Made by a program: the position numbers and the translations under genes
The notes under the pieces: generated by a model
Database searches by the model: none
Told to the model about the DNA's origin: nothing
Seen by the model: only the letters and a program-made list of their open reading frames with translations
Origin: RGIG426 sp045598965
GTDB taxonomy: Bacteria > Bacillota > Clostridia > Oscillospirales > Acutalibacteraceae
NCBI GenBank assembly: GCA_045598965.1
Contig: JAZRVH010000005.1
Location: 1-64,000, forward strand
Reading direction: 5' to 3'
DNA: 64,000 bases
In this document: piece after piece, positions 7,981-16,513 of the stretch
Numbering within the stretch: the first letter of the stretch is position 1
Layout of the letters: every line of letters begins with the position of its first letter

Positions 7981-8460
7981 ATGGATGTCATTCGTCGTTG
8001 GGCGGTTGGGCTTTGCTTTGCTGCCCTCGGGGGAACGATTTTACGTCGTATGGCACCGGAAAAGGGAACCGGTACCGTGTTTCGTGTGTTGTTGTCGGCG
8101 TTTTTCATTCTGTTGTTTTTCACACCGTTTCTCACGCCGTTTTCCCTCTCGCAATGGTCATTTTCGGAGTGGGGACTTCCCGAGCTGTCCACCTCATTGC
8201 TCGAAGAAACGGTTGAACGGCGTCTTGCCGAATCTGTGAAATCCGCCGCCTCGGATGTGGTAAATACTACCCTATCGGCTCAGGGAATTACAGCACAAAA
8301 AATTGAGGTTACGACGGATACCACACAAGACGGAAGCATATACATAGAGCGAATTGACGTGTGGTTGTCCTCACGATACAGCGGAAAAAAAGCACGGGCG
8401 AGAGAAATTCTTGAAAAACGACTTGAAACAACGGTTTCCATAAAGGAGGTGGGGGAATGA
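7981..8460 (+). CDS. spoIIIAF: Stage III sporulation protein AF
   Basis: A 159-residue protein with two N-terminal membrane helices (about 8-24 and 35-58) and a C-terminal soluble domain of the ring-building-motif type, seen as KIEVTTDTTQDGSIYIERIDVWL. In Bacillus this domain lies in the intermembrane space and can assemble into rings. It overlaps spoIIIAG by 4 bp and has an AAGGTGGAAG ribosome-binding site. Confidence 0.92.
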   Translation: MDVIRRWAVGLCFAALGGTILRRMAPEKGTGTVFRVLLSAFFILLFFTPFLTPFSLSQWSFSEWGLPELSTSLLEETVERRLAESVKSAASDVVNTTLSAQGITAQKIEVTTDTTQDGSIYIERIDVWLSSRYSGKKARAREILEKRLETTVSIKEVGE

Positions 8461-8936
8461 CGCTATCGGATTCCAATTCGCCGAAAGAGGCAACGCCATC
8501 CACACGACCGACGTTTGCGGCGTGGATTTGTTCGGATAAGGCCCGTAAACTGATTGTGCTTGCGGGACTACTCGGAATGGTGCTTTTGCTGTTATCTGTG
8601 CTGTTTGACAATTCCTCTGCGGCACCGTTGGATGCCGACGTCTCGTCCGAGGATTATGCGACGGAAATGGAGACAAAACTGCACGATTTGCTTCTTTGCG
8701 TTGACGGTGTAACCGACTGTCGGGTGCTCATTACACTTGAAAACGGAAATCGTGTTGTGTATGCGAACGGGGGAAAAGAACCGCTGACCGAATGCGAGCC
8801 AACCGTGCGTGGCGTGGTGGTGGTTGTCAACGGTGCTGTGGATGAGACGGTGGAAAATGAGGTCAAACATGTGGTAAAGACGGCACTTCACTTAGCGGAA
8901 AAGCGGGTGTGTGTTGTGGCAAATACAACAAACTAA
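8457..8936 (+). CDS. spoIIIAG: Stage III sporulation protein AG
   Basis: A 159-residue single-pass protein whose extracytoplasmic domain forms the large ring of the SpoIIIA-SpoIIQ channel. One membrane helix (about 30-50) is followed by the domain with VDGVTDCRVLITLENGNRVVY and RGVVVVVNGAVDETVENEV, both typical of this family. It is shorter than the 229-residue Bacillus protein because the spacer between helix and ring domain and the ring insertion are small; Clostridia often have such short forms. Coupled to spoIIIAF by overlap. Confidence 0.94.
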   Translation: MTLSDSNSPKEATPSTRPTFAAWICSDKARKLIVLAGLLGMVLLLLSVLFDNSSAAPLDADVSSEDYATEMETKLHDLLLCVDGVTDCRVLITLENGNRVVYANGGKEPLTECEPTVRGVVVVVNGAVDETVENEVKHVVKTALHLAEKRVCVVANTTN

Positions 8937-8957
8937 ATCGAGAAAGGGCGAGCAAGT

Positions 8958-9521
8958 ATGAAACATTGGTTGGGCAAAAAACAGGTGATTTTCGGGGTGT
9001 TGGTGGTGGCACTCGGATTGGCGGTGTATCTGAACTATCATTTTGCGACACAAGCACCGCTTCCGACGGCCGGAAAAACGACAACAACGACCACTGCTAA
9101 AAATTTGGGGGATTCCAAGTTCGTGGGGGCAACTCTTGCCGCCGACAAAACCAAATTGACAACAAAGACGACGGCGGAATACTTTTCCTCTGCCCGCAAA
9201 AATCGCACAGCGGCACGAGACGAAGCGGTGGAGATTATTGAGGATATCCTCGCACAACCCACCGTTACGGATGAGCTGTCAAAGCAGGCATCCGCAAAGC
9301 TTGCAGAGTTGACCGATGCCATCAAACAAGAAAGCGATATCGAAACTCTGCTTGCCGCAAAAGGATTTTCGGAGAGTCTCGTTTTTATTGATGGAGATAC
9401 GGCTCACGTGACGGTGCGTTCTCCAAAATTGACCGCCGAGCAAACAGTTCAAATTTTGGATGTTGTCACGTCTCATACGTCTGTTTTGGCGGAAAAAGTG
9501 AATATTGTGGCAATAAAGTGA
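8958..9521 (+). CDS. spoIIIAH: Stage III sporulation protein AH
   Basis: A 187-residue mother-cell membrane protein that meets forespore SpoIIQ across the septum. One N-terminal helix (about 8-27), a Thr/Lys-rich linker (GKTTTTTTAKN) and a C-terminal ring-forming domain are visible. In that domain, ETLLAAKGFSESLVFIDGDT and VTVRSPKLTAEQTVQILDVV match the SpoIIIAH/FliF-like fold. Last gene of the operon. No terminator stem is evident in the 30 bp after it, before the asp23 promoter. Confidence 0.94.
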   Translation: MKHWLGKKQVIFGVLVVALGLAVYLNYHFATQAPLPTAGKTTTTTTAKNLGDSKFVGATLAADKTKLTTKTTAEYFSSARKNRTAARDEAVEIIEDILAQPTVTDELSKQASAKLAELTDAIKQESDIETLLAAKGFSESLVFIDGDTAHVTVRSPKLTAEQTVQILDVVTSHTSVLAEKVNIVAIK

Positions 9522-9552
9522 AAAAAATATGCAAAAAAATAGTAAAAATGGG

Positions 9553-9580
9553 TTGCTCTACGCAAAGTTTGTGCTATAAT
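9553..9580 (+). promoter_or_regulatory. Promoter of the asp23-nusB operon
   Basis: TTGCTC and TATAAT are separated by 16 bp. The -10 is perfect and lies about 70 bp upstream of the asp23 start. Confidence 0.75.
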
Positions 9581-9588
9581 ATAAGAAA

Positions 9589-9608
9589 ATGATTACGTGC
9601 GTAATCAT
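9589..9608. promoter_or_regulatory. Perfect 9-bp palindrome over the asp23 transcription start
   Basis: ATGATTACG, TG, CGTAATCAT: a perfect inverted repeat with a 2-bp centre, starting 8 bp downstream of the -10 box. It covers the likely start of transcription, a typical place for a repressor operator. The regulator is unknown. Confidence 0.55.
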
Positions 9609-9646
9609 ATTCCCGCCGGTATCGGCGATTATGGAGGTATTTTGCA

Positions 9647-10024
9647 ATGAGCGAATTGTTTAACGTACCGCAAAGCGGTGACTGCATTATTTCGGACGAT
9701 GTGATTATCACCATCACCATTTCCGCTGCGTTAGAGGTGGCGGGCGTGGCGTCGATGGCACCTCGTGGCGTGAAGCTCGGAAACGGCAAGCCCGAAAAAG
9801 CGGTGAAAGTCACTACCGAAAACGACGAAATCACACTGGATGTTCACTTGAACCTCTATGCTCACTGCCGCATTCCGGATGTGTGCTCTCAGGTCCAAAA
9901 ATGCGTGAAAAACGAAGTGCAGGATATGACCGGAAAACCGGTTACGAAAATCAACGTCCACGTGGACGGTGTTGTGTTCGAAGACGGTGCAAAGGAAGAA
10001 GCCCCGGCTCAGGACGCAGAATAA
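9647..10024 (+). CDS. Asp23/Gls24 family protein (YqhY-like)
   Basis: A 125-residue protein of the Asp23/Gls24 envelope-stress family. The conserved pattern ISDDVIITITISAALEVAGVASM is followed by ITLDVHLNLYAHCRIPDVCSQVQ and a KINVHVDGVVF strand. YqhY in Bacillus lies in the same place, upstream of nusB, and has been linked to control of acetyl-CoA carboxylase. A GGAGG site precedes the ATG. It is the first gene of an operon with its own promoter and a possible operator, and a hairpin separates it from nusB. Confidence 0.92.
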   Translation: MSELFNVPQSGDCIISDDVIITITISAALEVAGVASMAPRGVKLGNGKPEKAVKVTTENDEITLDVHLNLYAHCRIPDVCSQVQKCVKNEVQDMTGKPVTKINVHVDGVVFEDGAKEEAPAQDAE

Positions 10025-10037
10025 TTAAGAACGGATG

Positions 10038-10066
10038 CCCTCCCTGTTTTTTGGCGGAGGGTTTTT
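10038..10066 (+). terminator. Hairpin with T-run between asp23 and nusB
   Basis: CCCTCC pairs with GGAGGG across a 12-nt loop and is followed by TTTTT. The loop is long, so this is probably a partial terminator or attenuator that sets asp23 above nusB expression. Confidence 0.6.
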
Positions 10067-10104
10067 CCGCGTAGTTTCAAAAACGATGCGGAGGAGGAAA
10101 AGCG

Positions 10105-10518
10105 ATGACTCGACATGAGGAAAGAGAACAGGCCTTTTTGCTGTTGTTTGAAATGACATTCGGCAATGAGACAGCTGAAGAACGCATGGAGTGTGCTGTT
10201 GAAGCCCGTGCGGCCCAATTTTCTGATTTTTCCAAAAAATTGGTGGACGGCGTTACCGCCTATCGTATTCAGCTGGATGATTGCTTGGCAACGTATTCAA
10301 AAAACTGGCATCTCGACCGAATTTCCCGTGTGGCACTGACGGCGTTGCGGTTGGCGGCATACGAGATGAAATACTGTGACGATATCCCGAACAGTGTCGC
10401 CATCAACGAAGCAGTTGAGCTTGTGAAAGCCTATGGCGGCGAGGAGGACGGTTCGTTCGTAAACGGCGTGTTGGGCGGTCTTGCCCGTGCCGACGAAACG
10501 GAGACGACTCCCGTATGA
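10105..10518 (+). CDS. nusB: Transcription antitermination protein NusB
   Basis: A 137-residue all-helical RNA-binding protein that joins NusE and others on boxA of rRNA leaders to prevent premature termination. The start MTRHEEREQAFLLLFEM and the C-terminal PNSVAINEAVELVKAYGGEEDGSFVNGVLG (read in two halves) are diagnostic. A GGAGGAGGAAA site precedes the ATG. It overlaps the next gene by 4 bp. Confidence 0.96.
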   Translation: MTRHEEREQAFLLLFEMTFGNETAEERMECAVEARAAQFSDFSKKLVDGVTAYRIQLDDCLATYSKNWHLDRISRVALTALRLAAYEMKYCDDIPNSVAINEAVELVKAYGGEEDGSFVNGVLGGLARADETETTPV

Positions 10519-11474
10519 TTGCACTCGGACTGGATACCAGCAACTACACGACGTCGGCGGCACTGTTTGACAGTGTCACCGGCGTTTTGGTGCAAAAAAA
10601 GCGTCTGTTGCCGGTGAAAGAGGGAGAGCTCGGGCTTCGTCAAAGCGATGCGGTGTTTCACCACACCCGTCAACTGCCGGAGATGGTGGAGGAGCTGTTT
10701 GCCGAAGCGGACAAGCAGGGAATTTCCTCCCGCTTTTCGGCAGTGGGAGCGTCGGCTCGCCCGTGTGAGACGGAAGGCTCGTATATGCCGTGTTTTCTTG
10801 TAGGAAACGGACTGGCTCGCTCGTTTTCCGCCGCCAATCAGGTGCCACGGTTTGAGTGGTCTCATCAGCAAGGCCACGTTGCCGCCGCCGCTTTCGGTGC
10901 GGGACAACCGGATTTACTTAACCATCCGCTGTTGGCGTTTCATGTTTCCGGCGGCACAACAGAGATATTGCACGTCACGCCGAATGAAAACGGCGTGCCC
11001 CATTGTGAAAAAATCGGCGGTTCATTAGACCTGAAAGCCGGTCAACTGATTGATCGGGTTGGCGGGATGTTGGGGCTTGCGTTTCCCGCAGGGCCGGCAC
11101 TGGAACAGCTGGCATTGACGATCCCGGAACTGAAAAAAGCCGATTGTCCGCACATCAAGACGGATGTCACCGGCTGTCATCTGTCCGGCGTGGAAAATCA
11201 GTGTCGAAAACTGCTTGCCGACGGAAAAGAACCTGCGTTCGTGGCACGGTATTGCCTGGTTGCCGTCTATCGAGCGGTGAGGGAGTTGACCGCCACCGCC
11301 CTCCAAAGAACGGGAGAATTGCCGGTGCTTTATGCCGGCGGCGTGATGTCCAACGGCATCATTCGTGAAAAATTAGAGGCAGACTTCGGCGGGATATTTG
11401 CCCCGCCCGTTTACTCCTCTGATAATGCCTGCGGCATTGCGGTGTTGACCGCAAGAGCGGCATCGAATTTGTAA
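10515..11474 (+). CDS. TsaD/Kae1-like protein (peptidase M22 family), divergent paralogue
   Basis: A 319-residue ASKHA-fold protein related to TsaD, the enzyme that transfers the threonylcarbamoyl group to tRNA. The N-terminal phosphate loop is LGLDTSNYTTSAALFD rather than the usual GIETSCDET type. A metal-site HxxxH is kept (SHQQGHVAAA, near residue 117), and the LSGVENQ and AGGVMSNGIIREKL blocks are recognisable. The TsaD-typical SGGHTQ is SGGTTE. These changes suggest a Clostridia-specific paralogue and not the tRNA-modifying enzyme itself, which would be encoded elsewhere. It sits between nusB and xseA with coupled translation. Confidence 0.75.
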   Translation: MIALGLDTSNYTTSAALFDSVTGVLVQKKRLLPVKEGELGLRQSDAVFHHTRQLPEMVEELFAEADKQGISSRFSAVGASARPCETEGSYMPCFLVGNGLARSFSAANQVPRFEWSHQQGHVAAAAFGAGQPDLLNHPLLAFHVSGGTTEILHVTPNENGVPHCEKIGGSLDLKAGQLIDRVGGMLGLAFPAGPALEQLALTIPELKKADCPHIKTDVTGCHLSGVENQCRKLLADGKEPAFVARYCLVAVYRAVRELTATALQRTGELPVLYAGGVMSNGIIREKLEADFGGIFAPPVYSSDNACGIAVLTARAASNL

Positions 11475-11492
11475 GAAAGCGAGGCGAAGGAC

Positions 11493-12677
11493 GTGGGTGT
11501 TGTTACCGTTAGCCAGTTGAACCAGTATGTGAAATCCTTGTTGGATTCCAACCCGCTTCTTTCGTCTGTGTATATCAGCGGCGAAATCAGCAATTTTACC
11601 AATCACTACAAATCCGGCCACCTGTATTTCACGCTGAAAGATGAAAATGCCGCCGTAAAAGCGGTGATGTTTAAGGGACAAGCTTCGAAGTTGACCTTTA
11701 CTCCCGAAAGCGGAATGAAAGTGATTGTCCGTGCTCGTGTGTCGTTGTATGACCGAGACGGTGCGTATCAAATTTATGTGGATGCGATGCAACCGGACGG
11801 CGTCGGGGCTTTACAGCTGGCGTTTGAACAGCTGAAAGCCAAGCTTGAAAAAGAGGGGCTTTTTGATAAATCCCGCAAACGCCCACTTCCTCGGTTTCCG
11901 CAAAAGGTCGGTGTGATTACCGCCGAGACCGGTGCGGCGGTTCGAGATATTATCAATGTCCTCGGTCGCCGGTATCCGCTGGCGGAAATTGTGCTTTGTC
12001 CCGTGCTGGTGCAAGGCGAGGGTTCGCCGCCTCAGCTGATTGACGCACTGAAACGTTTTAACGATGAAAAAGCCGCTGACGTGATTATTATCGGACGTGG
12101 CGGCGGTTCTATTGAAGATTTGTGGGCATTTAATGACGAGGGAGTGGCACGTGCGGTTGCCGCCTCGGCCATTCCCGTGATTTCTGCCGTGGGACACGAA
12201 ACGGATTTCACCATTTGCGATTTTGTTGCCGATTTGCGTGCTCCGACACCGTCGGCGGCGGCGGAGCTTGCCGTTCCCGATGAGCGGGAGCTTTTCGTGC
12301 GGCTCGACCATTTGATGCAGCGTTCGTCTGCGGCACTGGATTTTCGCTTGAAACGGGAGCATCAACGATTGGAGACATTGTCTAAAAGTCGTGTGATGAA
12401 AGAACCGCTCACCTTGATTGAGGAACAGCAAATGCGTCTTGACTATGCGGTCAAAGGACTGGGCGTCGGTTTCGGAAGCAAGCTTTCCGAGGAACAAAAG
12501 CGTCTGTCTGCCGGTGCCGCCAAGTTGGATGCGTTAAGTCCGCTTAAGGTGTTAGGGCGTGGCTATGCCATTGCCCGCAAAGGCGATGTTGTTTTGCGTT
12601 CGGTTAAGGATGTTTCGTCCGGCGACCGTTTTTCCGTCCGTCTTGCGGACGGCGATTTGCCCGTTGTGGCAGAATGA
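11493..12677 (+). CDS. xseA: Exodeoxyribonuclease VII large subunit
   Basis: Catalytic subunit of exonuclease VII, which degrades single-stranded DNA to oligonucleotides. The 394 residues begin with an OB-fold (about 1-100, including YISGEISNFTNHYKSGHLYF) and continue with the catalytic domain. That domain contains GVITAETGAAVRDI, IIIGRGGGSIEDLWAFNDE and PVISAVGHETDFTICDFVAD, then a coiled-coil and a C-terminal GRGYAIARKGD strand. The start is GTG with GCGAGGCGAAGG upstream. xseB follows by 13 bp. Confidence 0.97.
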   Translation: MGVVTVSQLNQYVKSLLDSNPLLSSVYISGEISNFTNHYKSGHLYFTLKDENAAVKAVMFKGQASKLTFTPESGMKVIVRARVSLYDRDGAYQIYVDAMQPDGVGALQLAFEQLKAKLEKEGLFDKSRKRPLPRFPQKVGVITAETGAAVRDIINVLGRRYPLAEIVLCPVLVQGEGSPPQLIDALKRFNDEKAADVIIIGRGGGSIEDLWAFNDEGVARAVAASAIPVISAVGHETDFTICDFVADLRAPTPSAAAELAVPDERELFVRLDHLMQRSSAALDFRLKREHQRLETLSKSRVMKEPLTLIEEQQMRLDYAVKGLGVGFGSKLSEEQKRLSAGAAKLDALSPLKVLGRGYAIARKGDVVLRSVKDVSSGDRFSVRLADGDLPVVAE

Positions 12678-12690
12678 GGAGGAATTCCCT

Positions 12691-12903
12691 ATGGCTAAAG
12701 ATTTGACCTATGAACAAGCGATGACCCGTTTGGAGGAAATCGTTGCCCAACTGGAGGGTGGCAAATGCACCCTTGACGATTCGATGAAATTGTTCGAGGA
12801 AGGGGCAAAAATGACGGAGTTTTGTCGCAAAGCTCTGGCTGATGCCGAACAAAAAATCCAGAAATTACAGACAAAGAATGCAGAAAACTCTGCCGAGGAA
12901 TAA
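12691..12903 (+). CDS. xseB: Exodeoxyribonuclease VII small subunit
   Basis: A 70-residue two-helix subunit that packs on the coiled-coil of XseA. LTYEQAMTRLEEIVAQLEGG and LDDSMKLFEEGAKMTEFCRK are the family signature. The ATG at 12691 follows GAGGAGG; a longer open frame reaches back into xseA but has no ribosome-binding site. It is spaced 3 bp from ispA. Confidence 0.96.
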   Translation: MAKDLTYEQAMTRLEEIVAQLEGGKCTLDDSMKLFEEGAKMTEFCRKALADAEQKIQKLQTKNAENSAEE

Positions 12904-12906
12904 ACC

Positions 12907-13797
12907 ATGAAACTCTATTCACAGACATTTGAGGGGTATCGTACGCTTGTGGAAGCAGCGTTGCCCACTTATTTACCCACTCCGAAAGACGGAGAGGAAA
13001 CGGTCTGCCGTGCAATGGCGTATGCTTGCGAAGCCGGCGGAAAGCGTCTTCGCCCCGTGCTTCTTACCGCTTTTGCGGTGTTGGCGGGGGGCAAAGCCGA
13101 TAAGGTTATGCCGTTTGCTTGTGCTATCGAGATGCTCCACAATTACTCACTGGTGCACGATGACCTGCCCTGCATGGACAATAGCCCGTTGCGTCACGGC
13201 AAACCGTCGGTGCATACCGCCTACGGAGAGGATATGGCGGTGCTTTGCGGGGATGCGTTGCTCAACCGTGTGTTTGAGGTTGTCCTTTGTGCAGATGTGA
13301 TGCAGGATACAGAGGCTTCTTGCCGCCTGCGTGCCTCTTACGTGTTGGCACGTGCCGCCGGAATTCGTGGAATGATCGGCGGGCAGACCATTGACCTTGA
13401 AAACGAGGGGAAACCCATTTCCCTTGACCTGCTGGAAGAACTTCACCGCAAAAAAACGGGTGCTTTGTTGACTGCCGCCTGCGAGATGGGAGCGATTCTC
13501 GGCGGCGGAGATGAACGCTTTATCGCCGCCGCAAGAGAATACGGCCAATGTGTGGGGCTTTGTTTCCAGCTGGTGGATGATATTTTAGATGTGACGGCTA
13601 CGGCCGCCGAGCTGGGTAAACCCGTGGGCGGTGACGCTCAAAACGAGAAGAACACCTATGTCTCCTTGTTGGGCCTTGAAGAAACCCGCCGCCTTGCTGC
13701 AAAGCAAACCGAAAAAGCGATTGCTGCCCTTGACGGTATTGACGGTGCTGAGGATTTGAAAGCACTTGCTACGGCGTTATTATCCCGAACCACGTAA
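12907..13797 (+). CDS. ispA: Farnesyl diphosphate synthase (polyprenyl synthetase)
   Basis: Condenses isopentenyl diphosphate with allylic diphosphates to give geranyl and farnesyl diphosphate, precursor of the undecaprenyl carrier. The 296 residues carry GGKRLRPVL (about 39-47), the first Asp-rich motif LVHDDLPCMDN (DDxxxxD type) and the second motif FQLVDDILD. The residues before the first motif follow the bacterial short-chain pattern. It lies in the classic order xseB-ispA-dxs, so the isoprenoid start and chain elongation are co-transcribed. Confidence 0.96.
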   Translation: MKLYSQTFEGYRTLVEAALPTYLPTPKDGEETVCRAMAYACEAGGKRLRPVLLTAFAVLAGGKADKVMPFACAIEMLHNYSLVHDDLPCMDNSPLRHGKPSVHTAYGEDMAVLCGDALLNRVFEVVLCADVMQDTEASCRLRASYVLARAAGIRGMIGGQTIDLENEGKPISLDLLEELHRKKTGALLTAACEMGAILGGGDERFIAAAREYGQCVGLCFQLVDDILDVTATAAELGKPVGGDAQNEKNTYVSLLGLEETRRLAAKQTEKAIAALDGIDGAEDLKALATALLSRTT

Positions 13798-13810
13798 AAG
13801 AGGCATTCTT

Positions 13811-15697
13811 ATGGACGTTCAATTTCTTAACAATATACATAGCCCTGCCGATTTGCGTGCACTTGACAAAGAGCAATTACCGGCTTTGTGCGACGAAATT
13901 CGGTCGGTGATTATAGATCGGGTCTCCCAAAACGGCGGACACTTAGCTCCGAACCTCGGTGTTGTGGAGCTGACGGTGGCACTTCACCGCACCTTTGATT
14001 GCCCGCAAGACTCTATTGTGTGGGATGTGGGGCATCAATGCTATACCCACAAATTGCTCACCGGACGATACGATAAGTTTGAGACTCTTCGCAAGCAAGG
14101 GGGAATTACCGGATTTCCAGACCCTCGGGAGAGCGAGTACGATGCGTTTGTTGCCGGCCACAGCAGTACAGCGGTGTCGGTGGCGGCGGGTCTTGCCCGT
14201 GCCAACACCCTGAAAGGGGATAACCATACCGTGGTGGCGGTTATCGGCGACGGTGCTCTTACCGGCGGTCTTGCGTATGAGGGGCTGTCGAACGCCGGCC
14301 AAAGCCATGACCGACTGATTGTGGTTCTTAACGATAATCACATGTCTATCAACAAAAACGTGGGGTTTGTGGCACGTCACCTCGCCAATCTTCGGGCACG
14401 AGGCGGCTACGTCCGCTTTAAGCACGGGCTGACAAAGGTGCTGCACAAAATCCCGCTTATCGGTAAACCGATTTATCGCTTTTTACTGCGTGCCAAACAG
14501 CGTATGAAATACGCTTTGTACGACAGCAGTACGATGTTTGAGGATATGGGCTTTTACTATATCGGGCCGATTGACGGTCATAGCTTGCGTGACTTGACGA
14601 CCGCTATGGAGTCGGCAAAACAGATTGAACAACCGGTGCTGTTGCACGTGGATACGGTAAAGGGAAAAGGGTATGCTCCGGCGGTACAAAATCCCGATAC
14701 GTTCCACGGGATCGGAAAATTTGATGTGGAAACGGGAAAAACGGCTCCGTCCGGCAACTCGTTTTCCAAAACCTTTGGCGAAACTATGGTGGAGCTTGCA
14801 AGCGAGCACGAGGACATTGTTGCTATTACTGCCGCTATGAAAGGCGGTACGGGGCTTTCTGCCTTTGCGGAAAAATTCCCCGACCGGTTTATGGATGTGG
14901 GCATTGCGGAGGAACATGCCGTTACGACGGCTTCGGCAATGGCAACAAAAGGGCTTGTGCCGGTATTTGCGGTATATTCCACCTTCTTACAACGGTGCTT
15001 TGACCAGTTGATTAACGACACCGCCATTCTCAATAACCATATTGTTTTAGCCATTGACCGTGCCGGTATTGTTCCGGATGACGGAATCACACACCAAGGG
15101 ATTTTTGATGTGTCTATGCTCAATGCTGTGCCGCAGATGACGGTGTATGCTCCGTCCACTCGGGGAGAACTGTCGCTTTGCTTAAAACAAGCCATTTACA
15201 GCACGTCCGGCCCGGTGGCTGTCCGTTACCCGAAAGGGGACGAACTGCCCTGCGAGGTGGAGTATGCACCGGACGGGCATCTGTATACGCTGTTTACTCC
15301 TGACGACAAAAAGGCGGAGAATTTGCTTGTTACCTACGGGCGGATTTTCCCGTCGGTGATGAATGCCGCCAAACGCTTAAACGAAAACGGTATACCGACG
15401 GCGGTGTTAAAGCTTACCCGCATTAAACCGTTACCCAAAGGGGTTATTTCTACGGCACTGTCTTACAATCGAGTGCTGTTTTTTGAGGAATCGGAGTTGT
15501 CCGGCGGTGTCGGTGAATTTTACGGAAATCGCCTTATGCACCGTGGATTTAAGGGCTCTTATGAAATTCACGCCATTAAAGGCTTTGTGCCAACCTGCAA
15601 AACCGAGTGGGGACTTGCTCAAAGCGGACTGGATACGAACGGAATATGCCGCACCGTAGCCGGTGACACGTTTTCGCCGGAGGATGCCGATGAGTGA
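13811..15697 (+). CDS. dxs: 1-deoxy-D-xylulose-5-phosphate synthase
   Basis: First enzyme of the DXP/MEP isoprenoid route; joins pyruvate and glyceraldehyde 3-phosphate using thiamine diphosphate. The 628 residues include PNLGVVELTVALH, DVGHQCYTHKLLTGR, the ThDP motif GDGALTGGLAYEGLSNAG ending near NDNHMSINKN, and the transketolase-like middle with GIAEEHAVTTASAMA and RAGIVPDDGITHQG. The start at 13811 matches the family N terminus; the open frame extends 15 codons upstream into ispA without support. It overlaps tlyA by 8 bp. Confidence 0.97.
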   Translation: MDVQFLNNIHSPADLRALDKEQLPALCDEIRSVIIDRVSQNGGHLAPNLGVVELTVALHRTFDCPQDSIVWDVGHQCYTHKLLTGRYDKFETLRKQGGITGFPDPRESEYDAFVAGHSSTAVSVAAGLARANTLKGDNHTVVAVIGDGALTGGLAYEGLSNAGQSHDRLIVVLNDNHMSINKNVGFVARHLANLRARGGYVRFKHGLTKVLHKIPLIGKPIYRFLLRAKQRMKYALYDSSTMFEDMGFYYIGPIDGHSLRDLTTAMESAKQIEQPVLLHVDTVKGKGYAPAVQNPDTFHGIGKFDVETGKTAPSGNSFSKTFGETMVELASEHEDIVAITAAMKGGTGLSAFAEKFPDRFMDVGIAEEHAVTTASAMATKGLVPVFAVYSTFLQRCFDQLINDTAILNNHIVLAIDRAGIVPDDGITHQGIFDVSMLNAVPQMTVYAPSTRGELSLCLKQAIYSTSGPVAVRYPKGDELPCEVEYAPDGHLYTLFTPDDKKAENLLVTYGRIFPSVMNAAKRLNENGIPTAVLKLTRIKPLPKGVISTALSYNRVLFFEESELSGGVGEFYGNRLMHRGFKGSYEIHAIKGFVPTCKTEWGLAQSGLDTNGICRTVAGDTFSPEDADE

Positions 15698-16496
15698 AAT
15701 GCGATTAGATGCCGCTTTGGTGGCAAAAGGATTGGCCCCCTCTCGGGAACGGGCAAAGGAATTCATAAAAAACGGATGTGTTACCGTTTCGGGTAAAGTG
15801 ACGAAAAAACCGGCACAGCCCGTTTCGGATACGGACGAAATCTCTTGTTCGGCTACCGACGATTTTGTGGGGCGTGGGGGATATAAGCTGGAAAAAGCAT
15901 TAACCGAAAAGGAATATAACCTTTACGGAAAAACCGCTTTGGACGTCGGTGCTTCCACCGGCGGATTTACCGAACGCTTACTGCTTGGCGGTGCCACTGT
16001 CGTGTATGCCCTTGACGTCGGGCACGGACAACTGCACGAACGCCTGCGAAAAGACCCCCGTGTGGTGAATTTGGAGGGGACGGACATTCGTTCAGATAAG
16101 GCGAAAACCGCCGTTGCTTCGCATTCGGTGGATTTTTGCAGTGTGGACGTGTCGTTTATCAGCCTAAAACAGGTGCTTCCCGCTTTGCCTGCATTTCTCA
16201 AAAACAAAGCAGATGTGGTTTGCCTTATTAAACCCCAATTTGAGGCGGGTCGTTCCGCTTTGGGAAAAGGCGGCATTGTCAAGGATAAACGAGTGCGGGA
16301 AAAGGTGCTGTGTGACCTGATGCCCGCTTTTGCCGCTGAACATTTGAAAGTGACCGATTTGTTTTTGTCGCCCATTACCGGCGGCGACGGAAACATAGAA
16401 TATTTAGCTGTTTGTATGTATCTTCCCGATGAAGCGGTTTCTTCCCTTGGCAAGGAATCGGTAAAACTGCTTTTGGAGAAAGAACAAAATGTATAA
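15690..16496 (+). CDS. TlyA family rRNA 2'-O-methyltransferase (YqxC-like)
   Basis: A 268-residue protein with an N-terminal S4 RNA-binding domain (MRLDAALVAKGLAPSRERAKEFI, residues about 4-65) and a Rossmann-type methyltransferase domain. The SAM site reads ALDVGASTGGFTERLLLGGA, and the KDKE-type residues include K in LIKPQFEAGR. Family members (TlyA, YqxC) methylate rRNA riboses. The position between dxs and nadK/argR is conserved in Firmicutes. The start at 15690 follows GGAGG and lies inside the end of dxs. Confidence 0.93.
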   Translation: MSEMRLDAALVAKGLAPSRERAKEFIKNGCVTVSGKVTKKPAQPVSDTDEISCSATDDFVGRGGYKLEKALTEKEYNLYGKTALDVGASTGGFTERLLLGGATVVYALDVGHGQLHERLRKDPRVVNLEGTDIRSDKAKTAVASHSVDFCSVDVSFISLKQVLPALPAFLKNKADVVCLIKPQFEAGRSALGKGGIVKDKRVREKVLCDLMPAFAAEHLKVTDLFLSPITGGDGNIEYLAVCMYLPDEAVSSLGKESVKLLLEKEQNV

Positions 16497-16513
16497 GGAG
16501 GGTCGTGTTGCGT

